Assembly: GCA_963573305.1 (NCBI GenBank)
Contig: OY754337.1
Coordinates: 67,739,094-67,803,093, forward strand
Length of the DNA stretch: 64,000 bases
Direction of reading: 5' to 3'
Source: Pyrrhosoma nymphula
Lineage: Eukaryota > Arthropoda > Insecta > Odonata > Coenagrionidae
Shown here: positions 10,560 through 21,610 of the stretch, piece by piece
How positions within the stretch are numbered: the first letter of the stretch is position 1
How the letters are laid out: each line of letters opens with the position of its first letter
Translations under genes and position numbers: made by a program
The notes under the pieces: model-generated
Database searches by the model: none
What the model saw: the letters and a program-made list of their open reading frames with translations, nothing else
Told to the model about the DNA's origin: nothing

Positions 10560-11780
10560 GCTTTTTGACTATCAGAACATTGACTTCCTCCCACATTTCA
10601 CGGTCTTCCATGACTTACCTACAAGGGTGTTTGCCTTTCTTTAAGCCTCTCATACAAAGTATGCCTCAAAACGTTTTACATGGCATGCATAAAGAAGCAG
10701 GAGAAATTTAAAAAAGATACTTGAAATCGCAGGCCAGGTAAGAGGCAGGCAATAAACATACCTATATGAAGGTGATGGCGATTTACCTTAGAGAAATAAG
10801 CACATTCCTGACAAAGATAATCAGTACTTCGTAGTACTCGCACTTTATTTCCACTTCCTCAACCATTATCGACGTTAAACACACGATACTTTCATGAAGA
10901 CAACGCAATGAAATTCCTGGCATTGTCTAATATATCTTATCTTGATTTATTTAAGGTATTGGGGGCTTTCAAAGGAGGTCGGTTATTGTTAATGTTAAAT
11001 AAATACCTTATCTAATTAATCACAAAGGACCGGAATCCTAAGTATACGTGATTGGAATTTCCAAACGGAATATTACATCGCAGAAGATTTCACCAAGCAT
11101 CGCAGAAGTATTAATCAATAAGAATAACTTAATTCTTGTTTGACTTCCTGGAAGACGTACATGTGATTTGAGATGAAATTCGCCGACAATTTCCGCAAAC
11201 GTACAAAAAAAAGCCGCCGTGAAAATCGAATCACAGCTGGAATAATTGTGATTTGGCCAAGGAATAAAACACATGGAAAAACAGACTTCCTTCGAGACTG
11301 TTGAATGCCAGAATAGAGTACGCACTTCAATGATTTATCAATAAACGAAATATTTTATTAGAATCTCTCCAAGGAAAGGAAAAAATATAACATTCAGAGC
11401 CTTAATTTTCTTTAAAGGATGGAGTTTTAGCGAGAGGAGGAGAAATGAATACCAGTCTATAGGCTGTTAGCATCGCCAGTACCGGGGTAATTCACTCAGT
11501 CACCGTGAGACTGCGGACTCGAGGTCTCCCAGAATTCACTGCCTTTTCTTATAGCGTCCCGCCAAGTTTAAACGAAAGCGGAACGAGGGAAGGGTAATTA
11601 CGCTCTACGCACGTCAGGTCACAACGATTTTATGGTGACAACGACGAGGGTGGCCCCGGAGATCGTTTGCGAGGGTGAGCAGACGTTGATGCAGTTAAAA
11701 AGAAGAAGAAAAAACAACGAAGCTATATCTCGTACTCAGCATGCGGACAAAATATGGACGACCACAAGGAGGTGCTGCTC
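10560..11780. other. No gene recognised
   Basis: AT-rich sequence with short chance frames only. Confidence 0.35.
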
Positions 11781-11784
11781 CCTA

Positions 11785-11850
11785 TGTATCGGGTGGGTAG
11801 ATAGGGGGGAAGGGTGAAGGGGTGGGAAGAGGAGGCGGGGGAAAACAAGA
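11785..11850 (+). repeat. Short purine-rich tract
   Basis: GGGGGGAAGGG-type sequence on the + strand, like the longer tracts elsewhere. Confidence 0.4.
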
Positions 11851-14384
11851 CTTCGAAAGAGTCGTTAGAAAATGGCCAAGCCCCTATTAATGAACGGCGT
11901 CTCTTGATACACAAGAGGAGCGCCAAGACGCATCGTTAAGGGCGAACGAATGTACGCCACGGAGTGATGAGGGAAGTCTGCCAACTTGAATAAAAATAGC
12001 AAGGCCGAACTGAGGAGTGAGTAGTAATTCGGGGTTGGGTACACCTGCAATTCTCAGATCCTCATTTGCGGAATCGTGAAACAAGAAAAAAACTGAAGAG
12101 AATAGCACGGTAGAATGGAAAGTCAATAAGCCTTCCAGGATGAGAAAAAGATCCCCCATTTTCGATTAGCAGTTGAAGGTAAGCGACAATTTATTTTTTT
12201 TATTATTTCGTAGTAAGTTGAAAAACTACCAGGTAGAATGAATTCATACGATTAAAACAGGCCTATGGCAATTAACTTGTAAAAATATTGCATTATCAGC
12301 AATCATAAATCGCACTATTGCTGTGCAGCAGCTCTCCATTTTGTTTTCAGCTGATAATATACAGCTTTATTATAGCAAAATTATATATTTTCACAACTTT
12401 CATAAGTTAATTTTAAAAATAGATTAATGAACAACAGTGCCATCATGAAACCACTACTAGTAGGCAGGATAACGCAAGAGAGAACTGGGGGGGGGGGTGG
12501 TTATTAGGTTAAAATGCAAATAAAATAATAAAAAAAATTAATAGCCAGTTTTTTAATCTCTTCCTAAGTATTTTCTCGGACGAAAAGCGATGTTAATAAT
12601 TTCTCCCATCGGTTACACTCACGTCAGCTAAACAGTCTGATATAATAAACCCAAACTCTAAGTTAACATAACTTATGTTACTTCATCTTGCGGTAAACCT
12701 TAAACAGAAACCATAAAACCAGGCACAAATTAACAAAAACAACCGAAGAAGCTCTTAGAAGTTAAAATCTCTACAAAGTGGGTTGGAAACCACCATTAGG
12801 TTTAGGAATAAAAGTTCATCAGAACTCTAATTTCAGTTAAAGGATAAAGTGTGATTATATTTTCTGAAACTTTCGGTCTTCATCACACTATGTTAGTTAC
12901 AAGAGAGTCAGAATGCAAACTGAGTTCATAAATACCCTGCGTTCACTAATGTCACAAAAGTTCATTCGGGTGGTCTGTTCTGAGGAGTTATACCCGAAAT
13001 GATATTGAGAAGAAGCGAACATGCCGACATCATACAGGTCATTAAAACTTAGAAAAAGGCAATTTAAATTAAACCAACTAAACCACAGCCCACACAACAT
13101 TATTCATGCTCGTAACATTATTCTAAGAGGAAAATATATATATTTCTAAATGAAATAATAAAATATAAAGGAAAACCCTAGCAAAATTACACAACTGGCT
13201 AGAAATTATTACGCGGTACGTTTACATATGACAAGAAAAAGAATTTAAATCTATCACATAAAAAGAATTTTATAATTCAATTAGAAAACATAGCATGCCA
13301 AGAAGTATGCATAATGATGCGCTTAACTGAACCTGTCCAGTAAGAACTAATTCATGGCGTTGGGAGAGAACTTTGCAACTTGAGCGCCAGGTTCTCTCTA
13401 TGACAACGCGTCCTCCCATTCTTGCAATTTTAAGACATTTTTCGCTCAAAAAATCTCAATAATAATCCGCCTTATTCATTTAACTTTGCTTTTGCTTATT
13501 TTTTCCAATTCCGACGATGGTAGTGTCCACGAAAGGAAGAGATTTAACGGAATTGAAGAAATTTATCGAGGAAGTTGAACAAGATTAACGAATAAATTTT
13601 CACTCGTGGACAACTGTATGAAATAGCTGCAGAGTGTTTTCATTGAAAGTGAATATTAAGGATTTATATTGGGGATATTAAGAATACCGAGGATTAAAAC
13701 GACTAAAAATTAATACTTTTTTCACGCGTCCGTGTTATTGACGTACAATCAGTCTCCAAACTTACTGTACGTAGTTACACTCGTAGGTACTGAAGGTTGG
13801 ATAAGGAAGAAATTGGCGCACAGCGTTTCCCCATTCTTATGATTCGGATCCGAGTCCAATTGTCTGAGTGGACAAACGCAAAAAGGAGGCGTGCACAGAA
13901 GGGAAAAATCTAAAACGGTGTTAATTTAATGTCCCTTCGAGGGAGTCAGAGACGGCTTGGGCATGCTTGCCCACTTTAAAAAGAAGTCGCCGCCGGACTA
14001 AGTGGCCCACAGAATACTCCCACGACTTCCATCGCGGCACTAACATAAGAGATGACACAATAGAGACAGTGTCCCCCTTCCCCCTCTTCATGCGTCACCT
14101 GCGGGTCAAACAATTACGCGCAGACGATGACGAGAAACAACGACCTTTTAAGGGGGGGCAAGCCCCGCCCCTCCTTGAGAAGAATTATTCAAGACACCAA
14201 GCAAGCACACGCACACAAGACACTGAAAAGAGCCACACCAAGCATTCTCTCCCCAGTTCACCCATCGCCTCCAGCCCGCTTCTTCCATTCATTTTCGGTT
14301 TATTACTTCCATCTTCCTCGAAGTGGAAGATGTTCCGCTCCTCTCCCTCTGAGGCAACGGCGTCTTTCGAGAAACAACGTACAA
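11851..14384. other. No gene recognised; one G homopolymer
   Basis: About 2.5 kb without a supported gene. A G run lies near 12487-12496. The 140-codon frame at 13967-14389 is basic and serine/proline-rich, and its end lies over the start of a MITE, so it is not accepted. Confidence 0.35.
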
Positions 14385-15200
14385 GGTAGTTTGAGCGAAA
14401 TTTTTTCCAAGTTATAATAGAAACCATATTCAAATAAATATAACTGCTTCAGGCTGGACCTGGTGGAAGTTGTCGGTATTCATAAAGAAAAAAAACACTT
14501 ACTCGGTAATCTTTCACAGGTCTATTTCTATGGCACGACGCCTTTCGCCACTCTGTGGCATAATCATGTGCAAAGGTCTTTGGTTTGCTCTTGAATATAT
14601 ATCCACCACCTAACGCTTTGGTCAAGGGCTATATATTCAAGAGCAAACCAAAGACCCTTGCAGATGATTATGCCACAGAGTGGTGAAACGCGTCGTGCCA
14701 TAGAAATAAATCTGTGAAAGATTACCAAGTGTTTTTTATTCATTATGCATGTTCAAATTTTATTTTTTAATTTAACCAACTGTAAGAAACATGAAGTACA
14801 TACTGTAACATTAACAACGCAAAAACTTTGATTTAAATTCCTGAAATTCTCATTTTTTAACTAAATGTTCACGTATAAGGTTTTAACATGACTCATGTTC
14901 TCCTCAGCGTAGTGTGAAAACACCTTCACAAAGGATGACTTTTTTTTGCGATTCTGTAAAAATTATTGAGGCGATTTGAATTGATTTATTTTTTGAAATA
15001 GTTGAGAAAGCATACAAACTACACACTGTTAAATTTCTGACGTGATCTATGCGTAAAAAATTCCTTATTTTTTTCATTAAAGTCTCTTTGGAGTGCATAC
15101 CCGAGCCATTTCCCATGGAAAATGGATGGTATTTTTAAAAGAAAATTCCTCGAAAATTATAATAGTAATTGACTGATATTTTGTCAATCTATTCTATTAC
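14385..15200 (+). mobile_element. GGTAGTTTGAGCGA MITE family, copy 1 (interrupted)
   Basis: It begins GGTAGTTTGAGCGAAATTTT. It shares downstream landmarks with the copy at 15244: GAAACCATATTCAAA (GAGACCATTTTCAAA), AAGAAACATGAAGTACAT, TGTAACATTAA, and a later AACGTGATCT-like block. The foldback element at 14481-14747 interrupts it. The right terminus is not clear. Body noncoding. Confidence 0.6.
14481..14747. mobile_element. Foldback element with ~120-bp inverted arms
   Basis: Arms 14481-14600 and 14629-14747 are near-perfect reverse complements around a 28-base loop. Shared landmarks include TTTCACAG, CTATTTCTATGGCACGACG, CCACTCTGTGGCATAATCAT, and AAAGGTCTTTGGTTTGCTC. Apart from the short loop the unit is nearly all arm. 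It lies inside MITE copy 1, so it either inserted later or formed in place. No coding frame. Confidence 0.8.
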
Positions 15201-15243
15201 ACGCAGTGTGAAAAGAATCGGCCAAAAAAGTAGGCGAACGTAA

Positions 15244-15806
15244 GGTAGTTTGAGCGAGATTTTTCTCTAGTCATCATAGAGACCATTTTCAAAATTCGTA
15301 TCAAATTTAAAAAAGCTGCAAGAAGCATGGAATAAATGATGTAACATTAATTACTCAAAATTGTTGTTGTTGTGATTTATACAGGACTTCTTGTAATTTA
15401 CTAATTACAAATATTTGAGACTTTAAAATGTTCCAGGTCGTACGCTGATAACCCCGTATGAACAGTTTCACTTGTGATTTTTTAAATAATTATTACGGTG
15501 AACGATAAATTTACATTTTTAAATAATGGGTAAAGAAAGCCAACTGCACAACGTTACATTTATAACGTGATCTGTGACACAGAAACCCCTCATTTACTTT
15601 AAATTTGCTTCTCCGTAGCGCACAGCCGTGCCTCATCCCACGGAAAACGGACTTCAATTACATACAGGCAAATATTTCAGAGAAGTGGTGCGATATGAGC
15701 CCGATATTTTGGTATAATTAGAAAGATTAAATCATTTACTTTCAAGTAAGGCCAAATTCATTGCACTTAATGAGTTGTGATATCTCTTTTATTAGTGGTA
15801 ACTACC
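15244..15806 (+). mobile_element. GGTAGTTTGAGCGA MITE family, copy 2
   Basis: A 563-bp noncoding unit starting GGTAGTTTGAGCGAGATTTT and ending AACTACC. The flank is TTAA on the right (15807-15810) and GTAA on the left. It lies in tandem with copy 1, which supplies most of the family definition. Confidence 0.65.
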
Positions 15807-15810
15807 TTAA

Positions 15811-16870
15811 ATTCGAGAGTTTCTTTCGCGCTGACTACACGGGTGCCAAATGTCACAAATGGAGACGAAATGTAACATGGCAACGAGGGACTTTATGGTA
15901 ACTTATACAAAATCGTATACACGAGCACGCAAAGAGAACATTCACTACTCGGCAGAGAAAGGAGAAATATAGAGTCAGATTGCAGGAGACAAGACTGAAA
16001 GAAGAAGAAAAAAATGAGAGGGGCACGTCCGTTGTCAAAATTCAAACGATGACTAAGTGAAAAATTATTCGTAGGCAAAGAAAGGCTACATGGCACGATG
16101 AATAAAACAAAGTACACGCCATTTTTTAAATAGCTTCTGTTCATATGGTACCCGATTCCATCGTTTGATCCACTCCGATGGCATAGCTTCTACCACCTAT
16201 GTATTTCCACTCTACAGCATCCCATGCGAGCAGTTAACGACTTACTTTATTAAGAATTCAATACATCCACATCGCGCCAAAAAGTAATATCCGTCAAAAT
16301 CGGACACTACTTAACCCTTTTAGTGCCACGAGCAGATGAATCGTAAGAATTTGGTACTTTTCCAAAAGATGTTCTATGAATTACGACACGTTTTGAATTG
16401 TGACAACATCATCATAAGGTAACTGGTATCACTGTACTAATGAAACACGACTTAATGTCGTAATTCAAATAAAATCTGTGGAAAAGTACCGGATTCCTAC
16501 TTTAATTCCAGCATGAACTTGCACAAATTATCGCCTGAATCCGCGAATAATAACAGACGCATCGTCTTAAGGGTCTCAGGTGCCGAGGGTCGATAACTTG
16601 CTTCCAGTGAATAAAATTAATAAATGTATACAAGAACAAGAGCAAAGCATATAACTTTTTTATTTTAGTTAATCTAATGAGTAAAAATAATTATTTAATC
16701 ATTTACACAAATACAAAACAAAAAAGTAAACTGAAGATCAACATTTCAAAAGATCAATTCTACTCTTCCAGTAACTATCTAAAGGGTTAGATTCGGTAAA
16801 AATTGGCAGAGGATTTTCTCAACGTTATCCCTGAAAATAGATTGCACTTAAAATGTGAATGAATCACTGA
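15811..16870. other. No gene recognised
   Basis: AT-rich; short minus-strand frames at 15853-16144 are unsupported. Confidence 0.35.
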
Positions 16871-16871
16871 T

Positions 16872-17114
16872 TTAAGAGTCGCATCGTCGCCGATATGTGA
16901 CAAAAACAATTCTACCAATGACATATTTAGATAATATTGAATATATGTTGAGGACTGGACAGATTGACGTTGATTCTTTAATGCGATCGATGAGAACGGG
17001 TATTCTTGCCTGTTGGTCAATTGCAGTGCTAAAAACTAACATGTTAACCACACAGAGAAAGAGAGGATCATTAGTGGCATCGATAAGACTGTGGCGAAGT
17101 TTTCTCCATTCCTG
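16872..17114 (-). CDS. Candidate exon of unknown function
   Basis: On the minus strand a good acceptor (pyrimidine-rich, ATTATGATTTTCAG) ends at about 17115 and is followed by an open frame beginning EWRKLRHSLIDATNDPLF and continuing VVNMLVFSTAIDQQ and IPVLIDRIKES to a stop near 16872. A possible donor TTG|GTAGAA lies near 16913. Arguments against: all three overlapping frames, including one on the + strand, are open here, and no partner exon was found. I do not recognise a family. Confidence 0.25.
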   Translation of the reverse strand, partial: QEWRKLRHSLIDATNDPLFLCVVNMLVFSTAIDQQARIPVLIDRIKESTSICPVLNIYSILSKYVIGRIVFVTYRRRCDS

Positions 17115-17115
17115 A

Positions 17116-18556
17116 AAATCATAATGTAGGCATAATAAGAATAACACCGAAGATTTTTTTCACTAGCACTATATCATAAACCTGATAAATGCTAAAATTG
17201 ATTTACTTGACCGACTGGCATGGTAAAATGATTCTAATGATAGGTAAAATGATAGGCCCTTTCAATTTGTCTGTACGTAAGTGAATGCAGATGAGTGGTT
17301 CTAACAAAGTTTTTGGAACTTAATATGATTCGTTTTTTACTCATTTATTAAATGAGAAAAATCACCAACAATAACTTTAATACATTAGCTTTAAAAGGAA
17401 GGTCAGATGAAAGAGAATTGCAATACGAACATTCCAACGGATGAAATCTAGTAGTTTAATAGGAGCGAAAAAGGAGGAGGGAACTTTAAAGAGCTCGCAC
17501 GACTGAATACTAATGATTACAATCAAAGTTCGAGGGGTCCATTCAGTCCTCCAAAATAACTTCGAGACAGAAAGATGCCATAATTCTTATAATAATTAAC
17601 CGCCGAAAGTCAGTATCTTACCGCAGCAATTTCAAAGCACTTCCTACGACATCACTTACCTAATTTGTTTCTCAATGCGCCATAAATACTAATACACCTT
17701 TATCACCACCAGGGTGTACACATATTAAGGAGTGATGTAAATACACCTTTCTCTAGTTACGAAACAAAAGGTAAACGCTATGAGTTTTAAAAAATGAATT
17801 GTCTATTATAATCGGGTCTCACTAGTGACCCCAGTATTATGCCTCACTCTGAAACAATGGTAATCGCAAGTCGTGAATAGAATGAGCATCTCTCTAAACG
17901 GCCTAAGGTATCACATCTTACTTTACCAATTACTTAATCCGTCAACTTTGCCTTATTTTGATTTCCTCAAATAACTTCCTTTACCCCCTCACCATGTCTA
18001 CTTTTGTAGCAATGCTTCGTTTGTCCTCTTTTACTCACATCGCAGCTACTAATGCGAGTATGCATTGTTCATTTCAATATTCCATTTGGCCTCACCAACA
18101 AAGAACCAGATTAACTACGCTGGTGGGAAATAAACAGCAATACTACGTAAAATCTTCATCTCGCCGACATAACCCCCATTTCATGGATCCGGTTTACTTC
18201 AAAGTGAATCCATATGTGACCCGCTTTGACACGAGACGGAGGGGAGGTAATGATAACAATTGAGAACTGACTATATTGTAGCGAGGGGAGTCAGACGTGA
18301 CTGGAATCCGTGCCAAGGAACGGAGAGGGGTTAGACTGAATTGAGCCAAGGGTATAGGGCGTGTTGAGCGCTGGGAGCGGGAGATCTTCCCCGCACTTTC
18401 TCCCGTACATATAGGTACGATAATTGCCTCAATGCACAATCCCACGAATGGGAGACTGCGTGAACCTGGTTCTCCATGAAAGGCATAGCACAGACGAAGT
18501 TGATTTCCAATTCGGCCATGATATACGGCGACGAAATACTTGTAAAAATGCCACGA
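17116..18556. other. No gene recognised
   Basis: Frames at 17958-18263 (+) and 18194-18696 (several, both strands) overlap each other and lack recognisable domains. Confidence 0.35.
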
Positions 18557-18630
18557 GAAAAAATCCACCTGAATGTGGTCCGAGCATTAGCTCGACAAGC
18601 CAGAGATTCCTGGACCAGGTGGATTTTTTC
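18557..18630. repeat. Perfect 15-bp inverted repeat with 44-base loop
   Basis: GAAAAAATCCACCTG at 18557-18571 is exactly reverse-complemented at 18616-18630. This could be a transcript hairpin or the ends of a very small element. Confidence 0.7.
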
Positions 18631-18835
18631 TTGAGACAATTTGTGCTCATATACATGATGCTCCCACACCCCTATGACACTCAAAGTTACCCCCAATTGT
18701 AGTTCACTATCATCACTCCATATGCTATATAATCAATGGGTGAGATATTTCATGGAGAAGCGGAATAACCAGCATAGAAAAAACTCAAAGACATTCAATA
18801 CATCAAAAATATTTACAAATACACCTCTCCATTCT

Positions 18836-19045
18836 CCAACCCACATCTCAAACGCTTGCAGCCTAATCTCATTTTCTCTCCTCAAGAGTCCAAGTTTCTG
18901 CACCACGCTATCATATAAAACTCTTCGCCACCTCTTCTATACATTCATACACAAGGTCTCCGTCATGACCTCTCCACTATTGCTGAACGCCTCTTTCGCT
19001 AAAGAAGTTTTTCTAATGTGCTTGTCACCATGCCCATTCTCATCC
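18836..19045 (-). pseudogene. LINE RT C-terminal piece, inverted 5' segment
   Basis: Read on the minus strand from 19045 to 18836 this gives the LINE order LAKEAFSNSGEVMT, a degenerate copy of the KRLVKTLIWSVALY region, then LRRENEIRLQAFEMWVGE. It ends just where the forward segment at 19052 begins (RLEAFEMWVGE on the + strand). The two pieces together cover consecutive parts of one element, with the 5' part inverted. Confidence 0.7.
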
Positions 19046-19051
19046 GACGTA

Positions 19052-19385
19052 CATGCTAGTAGACTTGAGGCTTTTGAGATGTGGGTTGGAGAAGGATGGA
19101 GAGGGTGAGCTGGTTGGCGAGGAAGACAAACGAGGAGGTATTGGATATGGTCGGAGAGAAGAGAAAACTGGTGACAGAGGTTTGGAGAAGGCAGAAGAGA
19201 TGGATGGAGGAAGTTTTGAGAGGGGAGGGCATTTTCAAGAGGGTGATAGAGGGGAGAACACTGGGGAAGCGAGGAAGAGGAAGGAAGAGGATAGGAATTC
19301 TGGACGAAATAAGATGAGGTAGAAGATATGAAGAGGGATCTAATGGTGGGACATCCCTAGGAGAGAAAGCGAGACAATATTCATA
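19052..19385 (+). pseudogene. LINE C-terminus and 3' region, forward segment
   Basis: The + strand encodes the lineage's end: GEKRKLVTEVWRRQKRWMEE, VLRGEGIFKRVIEGRTLG and KRGRGRKRIGILDEIR, followed by noncoding sequence with CATCCCTAGGAGAGAAAGCG. The 3' tail is interrupted at 19385 by a TIR element and resumes at 20689. The endonuclease and catalytic core are absent. Frames 19053-19322 and 19081-19317 are parts of this. Confidence 0.8.
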
Positions 19386-20688
19386 AGCTTTGTTCGCGTC
19401 GCTGCCACTTCTGCATATTCTTGCAACTTCTTGCCCCTTTCCGTTCGCGTCGTGGAGGGGGCAAGTGACGAACGCTGTTAGCATCGCGGGTTCAGGTTGA
19501 AAAGTTGCAACTTCTGCCTGCACAATATGCACCCTCGTCGTTGGTGGGGCAAAAGTGGCACGAAGGGCAGCAGAGAGAACTATGGGAAGAAGCAGACGAA
19601 CTGGTAGCATTTTCTTCGGCTGTTTCAGCGTACCTAACGAAGATAATTAATGAATAGGTACTTCCACGGAATGTTACTCTGACTGGACTTAATAACAGAG
19701 GAAATAAAATATCACTGAGTTCCGTGGTATTTTAATATCTATCGCTGCATGATTAATTAGGTACTTCTTACAATTAGATTGATTTTGCCTGTCGCACTAC
19801 CAACAGCATTAACGAGGAATCGCAGGAGGATTTACATGCCTACTGCACCAGCTGTTTTACACCTATCGCCTCCAAATGTTTAAAAGAAATATATTCATAG
19901 GATCACGTGTAGAATACGCGATGGGGGTGGGACCTATAGCCAATAATCTCATTATTCCGTTTGATTCATGAAGTCCAAACTCACCTCGGCCAAAAGTATT
20001 TTATCAGCCAAGTAGCATTATTGGTGCTGATCCTGGCTATATACAGATGCATTCTAATTAAGTAGCTTTCATGTACGTAATTAATAATTAAACGTACTAA
20101 AGATTATTTCACCATATATTTCCACTTTTTAGGTTGTTCCTCCATTATAATGATAATGGCTAAGGATATTGACAATAGTCAGATGTTTTTGATGGCTGAT
20201 ATTGGCAATCAACAAGTCAAACTGATTCTCCCACACGATTACCGGCTTCTACTACAGTTCGCAATATCCCATCCCAAGAGGACACCGTCCAATATAGAAG
20301 GTGACTTACAACCAAGGTTAAAGAAAGTCTGAGCGATCAGTATGTGCACATGTTTAAACAAACCGTCGATCGCGTGCACCGAACATGTTCGGCTCGATCA
20401 CCACCCAGCTGAATCAACACGGCTACATCGCAATATTCAATTGATTAACACACAATTTTACTACCTCTCTCCTGCGGCTAAATTAATGCTGATAATACAT
20501 TATGAATATCATCTTCATCAGAATAATCCTCTTGAAGCCCTTGGAGCAGATTTCAAAATTATATTGCGCGCCATCTTTTCCGCAAAAGCGTTCGCGTCGA
20601 CTGAGTTCAACCTTTCTGCCCTCTTCTGTTCCCTCTTGCCCCCTTGGGTGCACAAGTCGCAGATGGAGCAAGCGACGCGAACACAGCT
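19386..20688. mobile_element. 1.3-kb TIR element inserted in the LINE tail
   Basis: The ends AGCTTTGTTCGCGTCGCT (left) and AGCGACGCGAACACAGCT (right) are inverted repeats with one mismatch over 18 bases. The motif TTCGCGTCG recurs just inside both ends (near 19440 and 20590), like subterminal transposase sites. ATA flanks both ends (19383-19385, 20689-20691), a possible 3-bp duplication. The LINE tail is continuous once the unit is excluded. The minus-strand frame starting at 19610 has a signal-peptide-like start (MLPVRLLLPIVLSAALRATF) but lies wholly in this end and runs into LINE sequence. The frame 20342-20692 is likewise internal. Superfamily unknown. Confidence 0.7.
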
Positions 20689-20744
20689 ATAAACTGGGAT
20701 GCAGGACTGCCCAAGAACCTACCAATCAGCTGGTAGAGTACTTA
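20689..20744 (+). repeat. LINE 3' tail, resumed after the insertion
   Basis: GGGATGCAGGACTGCCCAAG then AACCTACCAATCAGCTGGTA matches the tails at 43668-43730 (inverted) and 50400-50460. Confidence 0.75.
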
Positions 20745-21444
20745 ACATACTAACCAAGCAATTAAATTACTCTCCCTGCTTCAGTTTTTGCTCTCCTACT
20801 TTTATGACCACCCTCGCTTTCTTAGTCTCAAAATTTCCTTGCATGATCACCAATATAGAGATATCGGGAGAAATGAGTGGGTTCGTTTTCCGTCAATCCG
20901 AGGCACTTGTGAGAGTCGCTTTAAAGACGCCACCAACAGTTTGGTCAACCGATTTGGGGTCAGATAACCTCTTTTAAGCCGCCTCACAAAGGAATCCAAG
21001 GATTACCCCTCGTCTGGTTCCTGCCCTTTGATCTACATGAGCGAGCCTAGCAAGAGTAATCATTTCACTACCGGCATTCCCTCTCTACGGCGCATCGGAA
21101 TGCTAAATCCCGACCACCACGTCGATGTTGTAGTTCTCGTTGGGGAGGGCTGTAGAGCTCGCTGTCGCCCGTTGAAGTACAAAAGTAGCAGACGACGCTG
21201 CTGTCCACAATGTTCGATCCCTTACACCCGAGTTTCCGTGAACACCGATTATTCCGGCGAGACTAAAGCGAGGCGATGGAGCAGACAAGTGACGCCCGCT
21301 AAAAGCATGGAAACTAGGTTGTTCGGAACAGTTGGCGGATGCCATACTCCGCTCGACGGAAAGTTATCAGCAGCCATTACGACGTCATCAATAATAGTGC
21401 AGCCAAGTGGCTCAGCTACCGTTTTGGAGAACGGGGGGTCTCCT
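20745..21444. other. No gene recognised; somewhat GC-richer segment at 21000-21440
   Basis: From 21028 to 21453 all the overlapping frames on both strands are open and GC is higher than around it. Minus-strand frames (21527-21249, 21345-21103) look moderately protein-like, but there is no domain and the first extends into the repeat at 21445. This could be an exon remnant or the 5' region of a retroelement; I cannot decide. Confidence 0.25.
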
Positions 21445-21610
21445 GGGGCATAATTCCGTAAGGACTCGACATGGTCGAACCTCGGAAAATCTGTGAATGT
21501 AACGTCACTTCCCCCAACAAATCTCAACTTTTGATATTGGAAATTTTAGAGGCTGTGACGTCAACATGTCGCCACTTTCGAGGCTCGGAAATACCGAGAA
21601 CATACAGAAT
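21445..21610 (+). repeat. Dispersed repeat with TGACGTCA motif, copy 2
   Basis: Same landmarks as copy 1: CCGTAAGGACTCGACATGG, TCGAACCTCGGAAA, AACAAATCTCAACTTTT, CTGTGACGTCAACATG, CACTTTCGAGGCTCGGAAA, GAACATACAGAATA. The first motif has changed to TAACGTCA; the second is an intact TGACGTCA. Confidence 0.7.

Noticed and set aside
13967..14389. 140-codon basic + frame
   Set aside because: No domain, no splice context, overlapping frame on the same strand, and the end lies over a MITE start.
19056..19610. 184-codon minus frame with a signal-peptide-like start, suggesting a secreted protein
   Set aside because: Its first ~75 codons lie entirely in the end of the TIR element at 19386-20688 and the rest reads antisense through a LINE; the frame is a chance fusion.
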